Positions 1-8,357 of a stretch of DNA of 64,000 bases are shown here, one piece after another. Below the pieces are notes generated by a model. It did not search any database, had not been told where the DNA came from, and worked only from the letters and a program-made list of their open reading frames with translations. Position 1 is the first letter of the stretch. Each line of letters starts with the position of its first letter. The stretch is from G965247475 sp965247475 (GTDB taxonomy: Bacteria; Chloroflexota; UBA11872), in assembly GCA_965247475.1 (NCBI GenBank), contig OZ252016.1, positions 1,612,001-1,676,000 on the forward strand, read 5' to 3'. The position numbers and the translations under genes were made by a program.

Positions 1-1249
1 CGAATCCGAGCGCATCGAACGCCCGGCCGCGGTCCTCCACGACCTCTTTGGTGATGTCGGGTGGGAAGCCGTAGGTGTCGTAGAGCAGGAACGCCTTGTC
101 GCCCGCGAGCGGTTCGCCCTCGGGCAGATCGGTCAGCATGCCCTCGAGCAGCGTCAGCCCCGAATCCAGTGTGCGCCGGAACCGCGACTCCTCCTCGCCG
201 ACCGCGCTGAGGATGAAGTCGTGCCGGCGCTCGAGGTCCGGATAGGCGTCGCACATGGCGTCGATCGTCGCGCGGGTGACCGGAAGCAGCGCGTCATCCT
301 CGACCCCGAGCACACGCGCATGCCGCACGGCCTGGCGAAGGCCGCGGCGCAGCACGTAGCCACGCCCCTCGTTGCCCGGCATGACACCGTCGGCGATGAG
401 AAACACGGACGCCCGGACGTGCTGCGCGACGATCCGGATCGACCGCGCGGTTGGAGCCGACGGCTCGTATTTCACTCCGGCGAGGGACGCGACCGCGTCG
501 ACCAGCGGGCGCCACAGGTCGGTGTCGTAAATCGAAGGGACGCCCTGCAGCATCACGGCCCAGCGCTCGAGCCCGGCGCCGGTGTCCACGCCGTTCTTCG
601 CCAGCGGAGTGAGCTCACCATCGGTCGATTTGGCGTACTGGTTGAATACCAGGTTCCAGAACTCGAGATACCGATCCGGCGCCTCGATCGGCCCGACGTC
701 CGGCTCGTCCGGACGCAGGTTGAAATGGAACTCCGTGGTGGGGCCGCAGGGACCGCTATCACCGGTCGGCCCCCAGAAATTGTCCTCGCCCGCGTAGGCG
801 ATCCGATCGGTGGGGTGACCGAGGTCGGCCCAGATCCGGAACGACTCGTCGTCGCGCGGAACGCCTTCGCTTCCCCGGTAGACGGTGGCCCATAGCCGGT
901 CGGGCTCGACGCCGAGCCGCTCGATCACCAGTTCGCGGCCAAACTCGATGGCTTCCTGCTTGAAGTAGTCGCCAAAGCTGAAGTTGCCCAGCATCTCGAA
1001 GAACGTGAGGTGGCTGAGATCACCCACATCGTCGAAGTCGGTGGTGCGGAATGTCTTCTGGACCGTGGCCGCGCGTGGAAATGGCGCCGGGCGCTCGCTG
1101 GTGAAATAGGCCTTGAACTGCTGCATGCCGGCGGTGGTGAGCAGCACGCTCGGATCGCCGACCGGCACCAGCGACGACCCCGGCAGCACGACATGCCCCT
1201 TTTCCTCGAAGAAGTCGAGGAACGTCGTGCGAATGTCGGAGGTGTTCAT
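1..1249 (-). CDS. alaS: Alanyl-tRNA synthetase, C-terminal part cut off by window edge
   Basis: Charges tRNA-Ala with alanine in the cytoplasm. I translated the minus strand from the ATG at 1249; it stays open to base 1, giving about 416 residues of a protein that is usually near 870. The N-terminus matches class II AlaRS: an opening RTTFLDFFEEKGH, then LLTTAGMQQFK, the motif LTFFEMLGNFSFGDYFK and, further on, NLVFNQY and DTGAGLERW. The window therefore holds the catalytic core and the start of the tRNA-recognition region, while the editing and C-Ala domains lie outside. A terminator-like hairpin ends about 34 bases before the start, leaving too little room for a promoter between them, so transcription probably passes through it. 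The gene is not damaged here, only truncated by the window. Confidence 0.95.
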   Translation of the reverse strand, partial: MNTSDIRTTFLDFFEEKGHVVLPGSSLVPVGDPSVLLTTAGMQQFKAYFTSERPAPFPRAATVQKTFRTTDFDDVGDLSHLTFFEMLGNFSFGDYFKQEAIEFGRELVIERLGVEPDRLWATVYRGSEGVPRDDESFRIWADLGHPTDRIAYAGEDNFWGPTGDSGPCGPTTEFHFNLRPDEPDVGPIEAPDRYLEFWNLVFNQYAKSTDGELTPLAKNGVDTGAGLERWAVMLQGVPSIYDTDLWRPLVDAVASLAGVKYEPSAPTARSIRIVAQHVRASVFLIADGVMPGNEGRGYVLRRGLRQAVRHARVLGVEDDALLPVTRATIDAMCDAYPDLERRHDFILSAVGEEESRFRRTLDSGLTLLEGMLTDLPEGEPLAGDKAFLLYDTYGFPPDITKEVVEDRGRAFDALGF

Positions 1250-1282
1250 TTGAGTGCGGTCGCTGTCCTTCGCGGCGGGCGC

Positions 1283-1323
1283 AAATAAGAAAAGGCTGAC
1301 GGAAGCCACCTCCCGAACAGCCT
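1283..1323 (-). terminator. Terminator-like hairpin in the alaS leader, possible attenuator
   Basis: Read on the minus strand, AGGCTG (1318-1323) pairs with CAGCCT (1293-1298) around an inner GGGAG/CTTCC stem, and is followed by a T-rich run of about ten bases. An alternative stem pairs GAAGCC (1326-1331) with GGCTTC (1302-1307) and would break the terminator. It may end the upstream operon, attenuate alaS, or both. No T-box consensus is visible nearby. Confidence 0.6.
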
Positions 1324-1428
1324 CTGGCTTCGACTCGCCGGGGCCGTGCCCCCGGGTATGGATTCAGCTACTCGATCGGGCCTCCAAGCTTGGCGGCGCG
1401 CTCGCGGCCAGCGTGATCTGTTCCAATC

Positions 1429-1536
1429 CTAGCCTTGATCGGTGGAGTGGTCGGCGCGTCGCGCGGTCGCCAACGTGACGCCCGCGGCGAGGCCGACGAC
1501 CAAGCCGAGCGCGAACTTGAGGAGCCGTCCAACCAC
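1429..1536 (-). CDS. Small single-span membrane peptide, 35 aa
   Basis: I do not recognise a family with certainty. A GTG start at 1536 is preceded at 7-8 bases by AAGGAGA, one of the clearest ribosome binding sites in the window. The 35-residue product has a short basic start (MVGRLLK), one hydrophobic segment rich in Gly, Ala, Leu and Val (LGLVVGLAAGVTLAT), and a polar tail with two adjacent arginines. This resembles the glycine-zipper membrane segment of YtxH-like proteins, but the peptide is too short to assign. It follows the 88-residue membrane protein by about 75 bases on the same strand and may be the last gene of the cysteine desulfurase operon. Confidence 0.5.
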   Translation of the reverse strand: MVGRLLKFALGLVVGLAAGVTLATARRADHSTDQG

Positions 1537-1610
1537 GCTCGTCTCCTTCAACCAGGCAGGCGGAACCTAGCATGAGGCCATACCAGGGTCAACGGAGTCG
1601 AGATCACGCA

Positions 1611-1877
1611 CTAGGCGAGCAGCAAACGCGCGAGGAGCAGGCCGATCATGCTCCCGACCAGCGCGCCCAGCACGGGCAGACCGCCAATCAGGAGATAGTC
1701 CGCGCCCAGCGGCGTGGCGGCCAGCGCCCCAGCCGCAAACCCGGCCAGGCCGAACGGCCAGTAGAAGAGCCCGGAGCGATGCCGGTGCCCCGCGATCGAA
1801 TGGAAAAGAAAGGTCGCGAGGGTGGCGAGCACGAGGCCGAGGTATACGGACGGGGGGATCACGAGCAGGAGGTCCAC
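1611..1877 (-). CDS. Small integral membrane protein, 88 aa
   Basis: Function unknown. The protein has two or three hydrophobic segments: residues about 2-25 (LLLVIPPSVYLGLVLATLA), a middle stretch around FYWPFGLAGFAAGALAAT, and a C-terminal glycine/leucine-rich segment ending GLLLARLLLA. A short polar loop with the sequence GHRHRSG lies between the first two. Its ATG overlaps the stop of the cysteine desulfurase gene by one base (ATGA-type junction), which indicates translational coupling and one operon. No cofactor motif is visible. The composition matches its neighbours, so there is no sign of transfer. Confidence 0.7.
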   Translation of the reverse strand: MDLLLVIPPSVYLGLVLATLATFLFHSIAGHRHRSGLFYWPFGLAGFAAGALAATPLGADYLLIGGLPVLGALVGSMIGLLLARLLLA

Positions 1878-3055
1878 TACCCATCTCCCCGGGCGTTCGA
1901 AGCGCCGGCAAGAGCGGCCAGTCGGCCGGCGTGCCGCGCGATCGCCTCGACCGCACGCTCGATCTCGGCGTCGGTGTTCGCAAGCCCCACGCTACAGCGC
2001 AGCGAGCCGCGCACATATCGCTCTGGTAGGCCGAGCGCCTCGATGACGTGCGACGGCTCGACCGATCCCGACGTGCAGGCGGAGCCAGTGGATACGTCGA
2101 TGCCCTCCAGGTCGAGGTTGATCGTGAGTGACTCGGCATCGACGCCCGGGAAGGCGAAGCTGGCGTGCGACGGGAGCCGGCGCGTCGGATGGCCAGTGAG
2201 CCGCGCGTCGGGCACTCGCTGCCGGACGCCGCCAACCAGGGCATCGCGCAGCCGTGCATAGTGGCGAGTGCGCCGGGGACGGGCGTCCTCAGCGCGGCTC
2301 AGCGCGACGCTCATACCCACGATCCCGGCGACATTCTCCGTGCCCGCGCGACGGTCAAGCTCCTGCGGGCCCCCGAACGTTCGCGGCGCCAGATCAATGC
2401 CGGTGCGTACGTAGAGCGCGCCTATGCCCTGCGGGCCATAGAACTTGTGTGCGGCCAACGCTATCAGGTCGGCCTGCAATCGGTCAACGCTTATGTCAAG
2501 CTGTCCGGCCGCTGCGACGGCGTCCGTATGGAACACGGCCCCGGCGTCGCGCGCGATTGCCGCCAGCGGCGCGATGTCCTGAATGGTGCCGATCTCGTTG
2601 TTCGCCAGGGCGACGCTGACGAGCACGGTGTCGCCGCGCATGGCGTCACGCAGCGAGTCAGGGGACAGAACGCCCTCGGTATCCACCGCGAGCTCGGTGA
2701 GGTCGAAGTCTCGGTCGCGCAGGGCGCGCGCGGCGAACAAGACCGCGTGGTGCTCGGTGGCGGCCACGATCACGTGACGGCCGCGGTCTCGTCGGGCCTC
2801 CGCGGCCCCGAGGATCGCGAGATTGTCGGCCTCGGTGCCGCTGCCGGTAAAGACGATCTCGGCCGGCTGGGCGCCAAGGACCGCGGCAAGACGCCCGCGC
2901 GCCTCATCCATCGCCGCTCGCGCGCGACGGCCGCTGCCGTGGATGCTGGACGGATTGCCAAACTGCGACCACAGGTACGGACGCATGGCCTCGAACACCG
3001 CGGGGTCCAGCGGCGTGGTGGCGGCGTGGTCGAGGTAGATGCGCGGGCTGGTCAT
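1877..3055 (-). CDS. iscS: Cysteine desulfurase, NifS/IscS family
   Basis: A PLP enzyme that converts cysteine to alanine and passes the sulfur, as an enzyme-bound persulfide, to Fe-S cluster or tRNA thiolation pathways. The 392-residue length is normal. Visible motifs are LDHAATTPLD at the N-terminus, the histidine pair at 102-103 (ATEHHAVL), the PLP lysine K204 in AHKFYGPQGIGAL, and the catalytic cysteine C327 in STGSACTSGS. The short loop around that cysteine fits the IscS/NifS group better than SufS. No iscU, sufU or mnmA partner lies beside it in this window; two small membrane peptides follow instead. Whether it serves Fe-S assembly or tRNA modification cannot be decided here, although complex I in the same window creates a large Fe-S demand. 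Confidence 0.93.
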   Translation of the reverse strand: MTSPRIYLDHAATTPLDPAVFEAMRPYLWSQFGNPSSIHGSGRRARAAMDEARGRLAAVLGAQPAEIVFTGSGTEADNLAILGAAEARRDRGRHVIVAATEHHAVLFAARALRDRDFDLTELAVDTEGVLSPDSLRDAMRGDTVLVSVALANNEIGTIQDIAPLAAIARDAGAVFHTDAVAAAGQLDISVDRLQADLIALAAHKFYGPQGIGALYVRTGIDLAPRTFGGPQELDRRAGTENVAGIVGMSVALSRAEDARPRRTRHYARLRDALVGGVRQRVPDARLTGHPTRRLPSHASFAFPGVDAESLTINLDLEGIDVSTGSACTSGSVEPSHVIEALGLPERYVRGSLRCSVGLANTDAEIERAVEAIARHAGRLAALAGASNARGDG

Positions 3056-3119
3056 CTCGGGGTCGGCGCCGGTCGTGTGCGATCTCGTGAAAACAGGTAG
3101 CCAGGCACGTGTAGCCCTA

Positions 3120-3128
3120 TGCTAGATT
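3120..3128 (+). promoter_or_regulatory. Candidate extended -10 promoter for the SpoIID-domain gene
   Basis: TGC followed by TAGATT gives an extended -10 (TGnTAGATT). No good -35 is visible 17 bases upstream. It lies about 118 bases before the preferred start at 3246. The same TAGATT hexamer forms a stronger promoter at 32780-32808. Confidence 0.35.
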
Positions 3129-3245
3129 CCGACGAGCCGCCCAAGCGTGACTACAGTAACCCCAAGAGCCGACGCCAGGTCAGGCGAAGTACGCGTGGCG
3201 AGAAACCCCTCAGCACGGTCGTCGCAGGGCGGAGGGCTTCGGCCT

Positions 3246-5060
3246 ATGTCCCGCCGCACGGTCGGACGTGGTGCGGCCCTTGCGCTGGGACTGGCCGCGA
3301 CGGCGGCGCCGCTGCGGATCGTCGGCGCCGTCGATCCCAGCTCGGGCGCGGCGGTCGACGCACGATTCAGCTCGTTCTATGACCGATTCGGAGGCGAGGC
3401 GGTCGTAGGGACGCCCCTGACCGAGGCGTTCCAGCGCAACGGCCGATGGGCGCAGATCTTCGATAACTTCCTGCTCGAGCATTGGCCAGAGCACGAGGGG
3501 ACGTCATATGGGGTGCAGCCCGCATTCCTTGGGGTAGTGGCGTCTGGCGCCCGGTACTTCACCGAGATCCCGGCGTTTCGCGGATCGGACCAGGTTCACT
3601 ACATCCCGGAGACGCGCCACTCGCTGCGGTTCGGCTTCCTCGACTTCTGGAAGCAGGCCGGCGGACTGGAATTGCTCGGGCATCCGATCTCGGAGGAAGT
3701 GCCGGACGATGGCTTGACGGCGCAATGGTTCCAGCGCGCGAAGCTGTCCTTCGACTCGACGCGGACCGATCCGATCCGGCTGGAACCGATCGGTCGTGAG
3801 TACCTCGATTCGCTGACCGACGGCCTTGACGCCGGCTACGCGGTGGCGGCAGGCGAGCCGGTCTCGCCGGGCGAGCCGTCGACGCTCGAGGTGACGCTGA
3901 CGAACGAGGGGTCGGCGGTGTGGCCGGCGGCAGGTACGACCGCGGTGAGCCTGGGTTTTCGATGGAGCGATCCGTTCGAGCCCGCCGATCGTCCGGCGCC
4001 GCCGCTCGTGGCGCTGCCCGGCGAGGTTCACCCGGGTGCGTCGGTCTCTGTCTCAGCCCAAATACCGGCGGTGGGGTCCGCGGGGCAGTTCAGGATTCAG
4101 CCCGATCTCAAGCAGGCCGGCGAGTGGTTCACGGCGCAGGCGATTCAGGCGCCGATCGCGGACGTGCCGGCAGTGCTGGCGACGCCGGAGATGCGCGTTG
4201 GCATCCTCGACATCAGCGACGACAATCCCGGTGTCGAGCGGGCGACGATCACGTCCACCGGCGGACTCAGTGTGCGCGACGAGGGCGGCGTGCTTCTGGC
4301 GGCGCTCAACCAGGGCGACGAGCTCGCGATATTCCGCGACATTCCGCGTGAGCTACAGGTCATCACGCTGCCGGGCGACGAGCGCGTCGAGACGGTGGGG
4401 CGGGTGCTGATCACACCGCAAGAGGGCTCGATGCTGCAGCTTGAAGAGACCCATCCGTGGCACACGTATCGGGGCCGGATGGAGTTCGTGTGGCTGCCGC
4501 GCTATCAGGCGGCGTGGGTGGTCAACATCCTGCCGATGGAGGACTACCTGGCCGGTATCGCCGAGCAAGGCGACCATATCCCCGATGAGGCGCTGCGGGC
4601 CTCGGCGATCGCCTTCCGCAGCTATGCGTATGTCACGCGGGAGGAGCGCCGGGCCAACAACCTCCTGTTCGACGCGGCCGGCTCGACGCACCACACGCCG
4701 ACCATGTACACGCGCCATCAGGTGTATCACGGCTTCGCGCGGGAGCTTTCGGGAACCCGGCTCCGCGAGGTGGTCGAGGCTACGCGCGGCATGGTGGCCA
4801 TGTATGACGACGAGCCGATCATGTCTGTGTATTTCTCGCGCGCGGACGGCCGCACGCGCAGCTGGCATGAAGTGTGGGGCGGCGCGTTGAAGCCATGGGC
4901 GATCGGTGTTCCCGATCCTTACAGCGAGGGTCAGCAGCTGCTGGGGCACGGCATCGGGCTCCCGCTCCGGAGCGCGAACGCGATGGCCGCCGACGGCGCG
5001 AACGCGGAGCAGATCCTGACGTCGTACTACACGGGCATCGATTTCGGATTCGCTTACTAG
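3246..5060 (+). CDS. Secreted SpoIID/LytB-domain protein with LGFP-like repeats and Tat-type signal
   Basis: Probably an exported cell-wall-acting protein; SpoIID homologues cleave denuded peptidoglycan glycan strands. I chose the ATG at 3246 because GGAGG lies about 10 bases upstream and the product then starts with MSRRTVGRG followed by a hydrophobic Ala/Leu stretch, a twin-arginine-like signal peptide. After it come two repeats of the pattern FxxxGGxxxxGxPxxE (residues about 40-75 and 130-170), then an Ig-like segment (LTNEGSAVWPAAG), then the SpoIID core over about the last 200 residues. In the core, ILPMEDYLAGIAEQ, EALRASAIAFRSYAY and GHGIGL match family blocks, though the usual short EMP segment is altered. 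The gene stands alone ahead of argF, and no sporulation genes are nearby. A longer reading from a GTG at 3147 would bury the signal peptide. Confidence 0.8.
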   Translation: MSRRTVGRGAALALGLAATAAPLRIVGAVDPSSGAAVDARFSSFYDRFGGEAVVGTPLTEAFQRNGRWAQIFDNFLLEHWPEHEGTSYGVQPAFLGVVASGARYFTEIPAFRGSDQVHYIPETRHSLRFGFLDFWKQAGGLELLGHPISEEVPDDGLTAQWFQRAKLSFDSTRTDPIRLEPIGREYLDSLTDGLDAGYAVAAGEPVSPGEPSTLEVTLTNEGSAVWPAAGTTAVSLGFRWSDPFEPADRPAPPLVALPGEVHPGASVSVSAQIPAVGSAGQFRIQPDLKQAGEWFTAQAIQAPIADVPAVLATPEMRVGILDISDDNPGVERATITSTGGLSVRDEGGVLLAALNQGDELAIFRDIPRELQVITLPGDERVETVGRVLITPQEGSMLQLEETHPWHTYRGRMEFVWLPRYQAAWVVNILPMEDYLAGIAEQGDHIPDEALRASAIAFRSYAYVTREERRANNLLFDAAGSTHHTPTMYTRHQVYHGFARELSGTRLREVVEATRGMVAMYDDEPIMSVYFSRADGRTRSWHEVWGGALKPWAIGVPDPYSEGQQLLGHGIGLPLRSANAMAADGANAEQILTSYYTGIDFGFAY

Positions 5061-5082
5061 CGCCGAAGGTCGAACGAAACAT

Positions 5083-6039
5083 ATGCGCGGGCGCGATCTC
5101 CTGTCACTGGCGGACCTATCGCCGGACGAGGTGCGGCAGGTGCTGGACGGCGCGGCGACGCTGAAGAGCGCCCTCAAGGCTGGCAAGCCGCACGCGATTC
5201 TGACCGGACGAAGCCTGGCGATGCTCTTCGAGAAGCCTTCGTTGCGGACGCGGACGACGTTCGCGGCCGGGATGGCGCAGCTCGGCGGGACTTCGATCGA
5301 TTTGATGGACGAGCACATGCAGATGGGCGTGCGCGAGACAGTGCCCGATATCGCGCGCAACCTCGAACGTTGGGTCGACGTGATCATGGCCCGCGTCTAT
5401 CAACACGAGACCCTCGCCGAGCTTGCGGCGAACGCTTCGGTGCCGGTGATCAATGGACTGAGCGACCGCTTTCACCCGTGCCAAGTGCTCGGCGACCTGC
5501 TGACGGTGCGCGAGCGATTCGGCGAGCTGGCCGGCCGCACGCTGGCGTACGTCGGCGACGGATACAACGTGTGCCACTCGCTGCTGCTGGGCTGCGCGCT
5601 GAGCGGCATGCACATCCGCTGTGCCACGCCGCGCCGCTATGCGCCGCACAACGACGTGGTGCGGCTGGCGGAGCGGCTGGCGGATGCCGAGGGCGGCACG
5701 GTTGCGATCGGAACGGACCCGTCCGAGGCGGTGAACGGCGCTGAGGTCGTCTACACGGACTCGTGGGTGAGCATGGGCACGGAAGCCGAGGCAGCCACGC
5801 GCCACGACCTGTTCGCGCCGTACCAGGTCGACGCCGAGCTGATGGCGCGGGCCGGGGCGGACGCGATCTTCATGCACTGTCTGCCGGCCCACCGCGGCCA
5901 GGAGGTCACCGACGAGGTGATGGACGGTGCGCAGTCGGCCGTGTTCGACCAGGCGGAGAACCGCCTGCACGCGCAGAAGGCGCTACTGGTTCTGCTCGTT
6001 CGCGGCGGCGCCGCCCTGAGCGAAACCGGCGCACGGTAA
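5083..6039 (+). CDS. argF: Ornithine carbamoyltransferase
   Basis: Transfers a carbamoyl group from carbamoyl phosphate to ornithine to make citrulline, the sixth step of arginine synthesis; cytoplasmic trimer. The 318-residue length is typical. The carbamoyl-phosphate loop is FEKPSLRTRTTF (residues 49-60), where the usual STRTR reads SLRTR. The HPCQ signature is at 131-134, the ornithine loop DSWVSMG starts at 227, and the catalytic cysteine is C266 in HCLPAHRG. These blocks separate it from aspartate carbamoyltransferase. It starts 22 bases after the SpoIID-domain gene and ends 36 bases before cdaA, so it could share a transcript with the c-di-AMP genes. No other arginine genes are in the window. 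Confidence 0.95.
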   Translation: MRGRDLLSLADLSPDEVRQVLDGAATLKSALKAGKPHAILTGRSLAMLFEKPSLRTRTTFAAGMAQLGGTSIDLMDEHMQMGVRETVPDIARNLERWVDVIMARVYQHETLAELAANASVPVINGLSDRFHPCQVLGDLLTVRERFGELAGRTLAYVGDGYNVCHSLLLGCALSGMHIRCATPRRYAPHNDVVRLAERLADAEGGTVAIGTDPSEAVNGAEVVYTDSWVSMGTEAEAATRHDLFAPYQVDAELMARAGADAIFMHCLPAHRGQEVTDEVMDGAQSAVFDQAENRLHAQKALLVLLVRGGAALSETGAR

Positions 6040-6075
6040 ACTGGAAGATCGGGTAACGGTCGGCGAAGGCGCTCC

Positions 6076-6906
6076 GTGGAGCAGCTCGGGTACCTCATGG
6101 GCGAGTTCAACCTGGGCGCGGCTGTCCAGATTCTGATCATCGCGTTCGCTTTTCACGCCGTGCTGACGCTCGTGCGCGGCACGCAGGCCGACCTTCTGAT
6201 TCGAGGCATGCTGGTCCTGATCGTGGCGATGCTCGTGATCGGGCGCGTGCTCCAGTTGGAGCTCGTCAACTGGATTCTGGACAACGCGCTGCTGGCCGTG
6301 TTGTTTGCGGCGGTGGTGGTGTTCCAACCGGAACTTCGGCGCTTGCTGGAGCGCGTGGGGCGCACCGGATCGCTGGTGGCCCATCCGTTCGGAATCATGA
6401 CCACCGAGGAAACACAGCAGATGATCGAAGAGGTGGGAGCGGCCTCCGAGAGGCTCTCGGAGCGGCTGTGGGGCGCGTTGATCGTGCTGCAACGCGAGGG
6501 CGGATTGGATGAGTACGCGCGGACCGGCACCCGGCTCGACGCGAGCCTGTCCCAAGCGCTCATGATGACGGTCTTCCACCCGGGATCGGCCCTGCACGAC
6601 GGAGCGATGATCGTTCGCGGATCCGAGGCGATTGCGGGGCACGTGATGTTGCCGCTGAGCGATGAGCTCGGCCCGCAAGACCATGTGGGCACGCGCCATC
6701 GCGCCGGGTTGGGCATCACGGAGCGATCCGACGCGGTGGCGGTGATGGTCTCCGAAGAGACCGGAGGCGTCTCGTTCGCCGCCGATGGCAAGCTGGAGCG
6801 GCACCTCACCTCTGACCAGCTGCGGCGGCGGCTGGAACTCGCCTTCCGCGTGCAAACCCGCGGGGCCGGGCTCCAGAGCCTGCCCGCCTGGATCTCGCGC
6901 CGGTAG
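6076..6906 (+). CDS. cdaA: Membrane diadenylate cyclase CdaA
   Basis: Makes the second messenger c-di-AMP from two ATP. The 276 residues begin with three hydrophobic segments (about 15-32, 42-58 and 66-84), followed by a DisA_N catalytic domain. The catalytic motifs are DGA at 175-177 (LHDGAMIV) and RHR at 207-209 (GTRHRAGLGITE), with VSEETG after them; all three are intact. The start is GTG at 6076. The stop codon abuts the GTG of the YbbR-domain gene with no gap, the classic cdaA-cdaR arrangement, so the two are co-translated. In families studied, CdaA sets potassium and osmotic balance and cell-wall homeostasis. The usual third partner, glmM, is not in this window; argF lies upstream instead. 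Confidence 0.95.
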   Translation: MEQLGYLMGEFNLGAAVQILIIAFAFHAVLTLVRGTQADLLIRGMLVLIVAMLVIGRVLQLELVNWILDNALLAVLFAAVVVFQPELRRLLERVGRTGSLVAHPFGIMTTEETQQMIEEVGAASERLSERLWGALIVLQREGGLDEYARTGTRLDASLSQALMMTVFHPGSALHDGAMIVRGSEAIAGHVMLPLSDELGPQDHVGTRHRAGLGITERSDAVAVMVSEETGGVSFAADGKLERHLTSDQLRRRLELAFRVQTRGAGLQSLPAWISRR

Positions 6907-8322
6907 GTGCAAGCACCGAGCCGACAGGCCCGCTGGGCGCTCCGCTTCAACCGCCTGATTACTCAACAGCTGGGCGTCCGGTTCCTGGTCGCGCTGGCGC
7001 TCTCGGTGCTGGTGTGGGCCGCGCTGACGCTGGGGCGCAACCCCAACACGCTGGAAGTCTTCAGCGACAATATTCCCGTGGACACGGTGAACCTGGGGCC
7101 GAATCTCGTCCTGGCCGCACCGATCAGCCCGGTGCGGGTCAGCACGCAGGGTCCACGCGTGAATCTCGATCGCCTGCGACTAGGCGACTTCGTGGCGCGC
7201 GTGGACCTCGCCGGACTGAGCCCGGAGATGCACGAGGTTCCGGTGGACGTTCAGATCTCGGACACCGCGGTCGAACTCGTGCGGGTCACGCCGGAGACAG
7301 TGGTCGTCCGGCTCGAGTCGGTCGAGACGCGCACGATCCCAATCGTGGCGAGAGTCGACAGCGCCCCGGCGCCCGGCTTCCGGGCCGAGATTGCCGAGGT
7401 TACATCCGAGCCCGTCGAGGTGCAGGTGCGCGGAGCGACCTCGGCTCTGGACCTTGTGGCGTCGATCCAGGCGAGCGTGACGCTCGAGGGCGCAACACAG
7501 AGCGTGACCACGCAGTCGGTCCTGGTTCCGGTCGACCGCCAGGGCGATGAGGTCGGCAACGTTCGGATCGACCCGCAGACGGCGCAGATCCGCGTGCCGG
7601 TGACACGGATCACGAGCAGGAAGCGCGTCCCGGTCGTGGCGCAGGTCGAGGGATCGGTGGCGGCCGGGTTCTTCGTGCGGCACATCGACGTGGTGCCGAC
7701 GACCGTGGAGCTGGAGGCGCAGCCCGAGGACCTGGAACGCGTGGACGCCGTCGAGACGATCGCGGTGGACGTGAACGGGGCGCGCAGCGATGTGCAGCGA
7801 GACGTGGCCTTCCTGCAGCCGCCGGGCGTGACGATCCTTAGCGATCAGCCGTTCGCGCAGATCGCGGTGGTCATCCAGCCGCTCGAAGACACGACGACCA
7901 TCCAGGCGGCCGTGGTGGTGACGAATCTGGGTCTCGGGCTTCAGGCGATCGCGGACCCGCCCTCCGTCCAGATCGTAATCGCGGGCGCGGCGGAGGTCCT
8001 GAGCGAGCTGGCGGGCGGCGACGTGTTCGCGGAGTTGGACGTGCGCAACCGGGCGCCGGGGCTGCACCAGATACGCCCGATCATCAACATCCCGCCGGGG
8101 CTGGATGCGGTGCAGGTAACGCCGCCGGTCCTGCAAGTGCAGATCGCGCCGGCGGAGGCGCCCGGGCCCGCGCCAACCGTCATCATCGGCCCGGCGGGCA
8201 ACCTGCCCACGCCGACCCCGACGCCGACTCCCGGGCCGACCACGACCCCAACTCCGAGACCGAGGCCGACGCGGACACCGACGCCATCGCCGATCGCCGT
8301 GCCTTCACCGGCGCAAGGCTGA
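6907..8322 (+). CDS. cdaR: YbbR-domain regulator of CdaA
   Basis: CdaR proteins bind CdaA at the membrane and tune c-di-AMP synthesis. This one has 471 residues: a short cytoplasmic N-terminus, one membrane span (FLVALALSVLVWAALTL, about residues 25-42), then about four YbbR repeats of roughly 80-90 residues with phrases such as TIPIVARVDSAPAPGF and RVPVVAQVEGSVAAGF. The last 40 residues are almost entirely Thr, Pro and Gly in TPTP-type repeats, a low-complexity tail probably lying outside the cell near the wall. It starts with GTG directly after the cdaA stop. No domain appears broken. The gene ends 35 bases from the convergent glycosyltransferase gene. Confidence 0.88.
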   Translation: MQAPSRQARWALRFNRLITQQLGVRFLVALALSVLVWAALTLGRNPNTLEVFSDNIPVDTVNLGPNLVLAAPISPVRVSTQGPRVNLDRLRLGDFVARVDLAGLSPEMHEVPVDVQISDTAVELVRVTPETVVVRLESVETRTIPIVARVDSAPAPGFRAEIAEVTSEPVEVQVRGATSALDLVASIQASVTLEGATQSVTTQSVLVPVDRQGDEVGNVRIDPQTAQIRVPVTRITSRKRVPVVAQVEGSVAAGFFVRHIDVVPTTVELEAQPEDLERVDAVETIAVDVNGARSDVQRDVAFLQPPGVTILSDQPFAQIAVVIQPLEDTTTIQAAVVVTNLGLGLQAIADPPSVQIVIAGAAEVLSELAGGDVFAELDVRNRAPGLHQIRPIINIPPGLDAVQVTPPVLQVQIAPAEAPGPAPTVIIGPAGNLPTPTPTPTPGPTTTPTPRPRPTRTPTPSPIAVPSPAQG

Positions 8323-8357
8323 CATTCGCCGCCCGGTCGCCGGCCGGCGGCGGCGCT

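Noticed and set aside
1250..1440. T-box riboswitch or Ala-rich leader peptide before alaS
   Set aside because: No GGTGGNACCGCG-type T-box core is present, and the only short frame with several Ala codons has no believable ribosome site.
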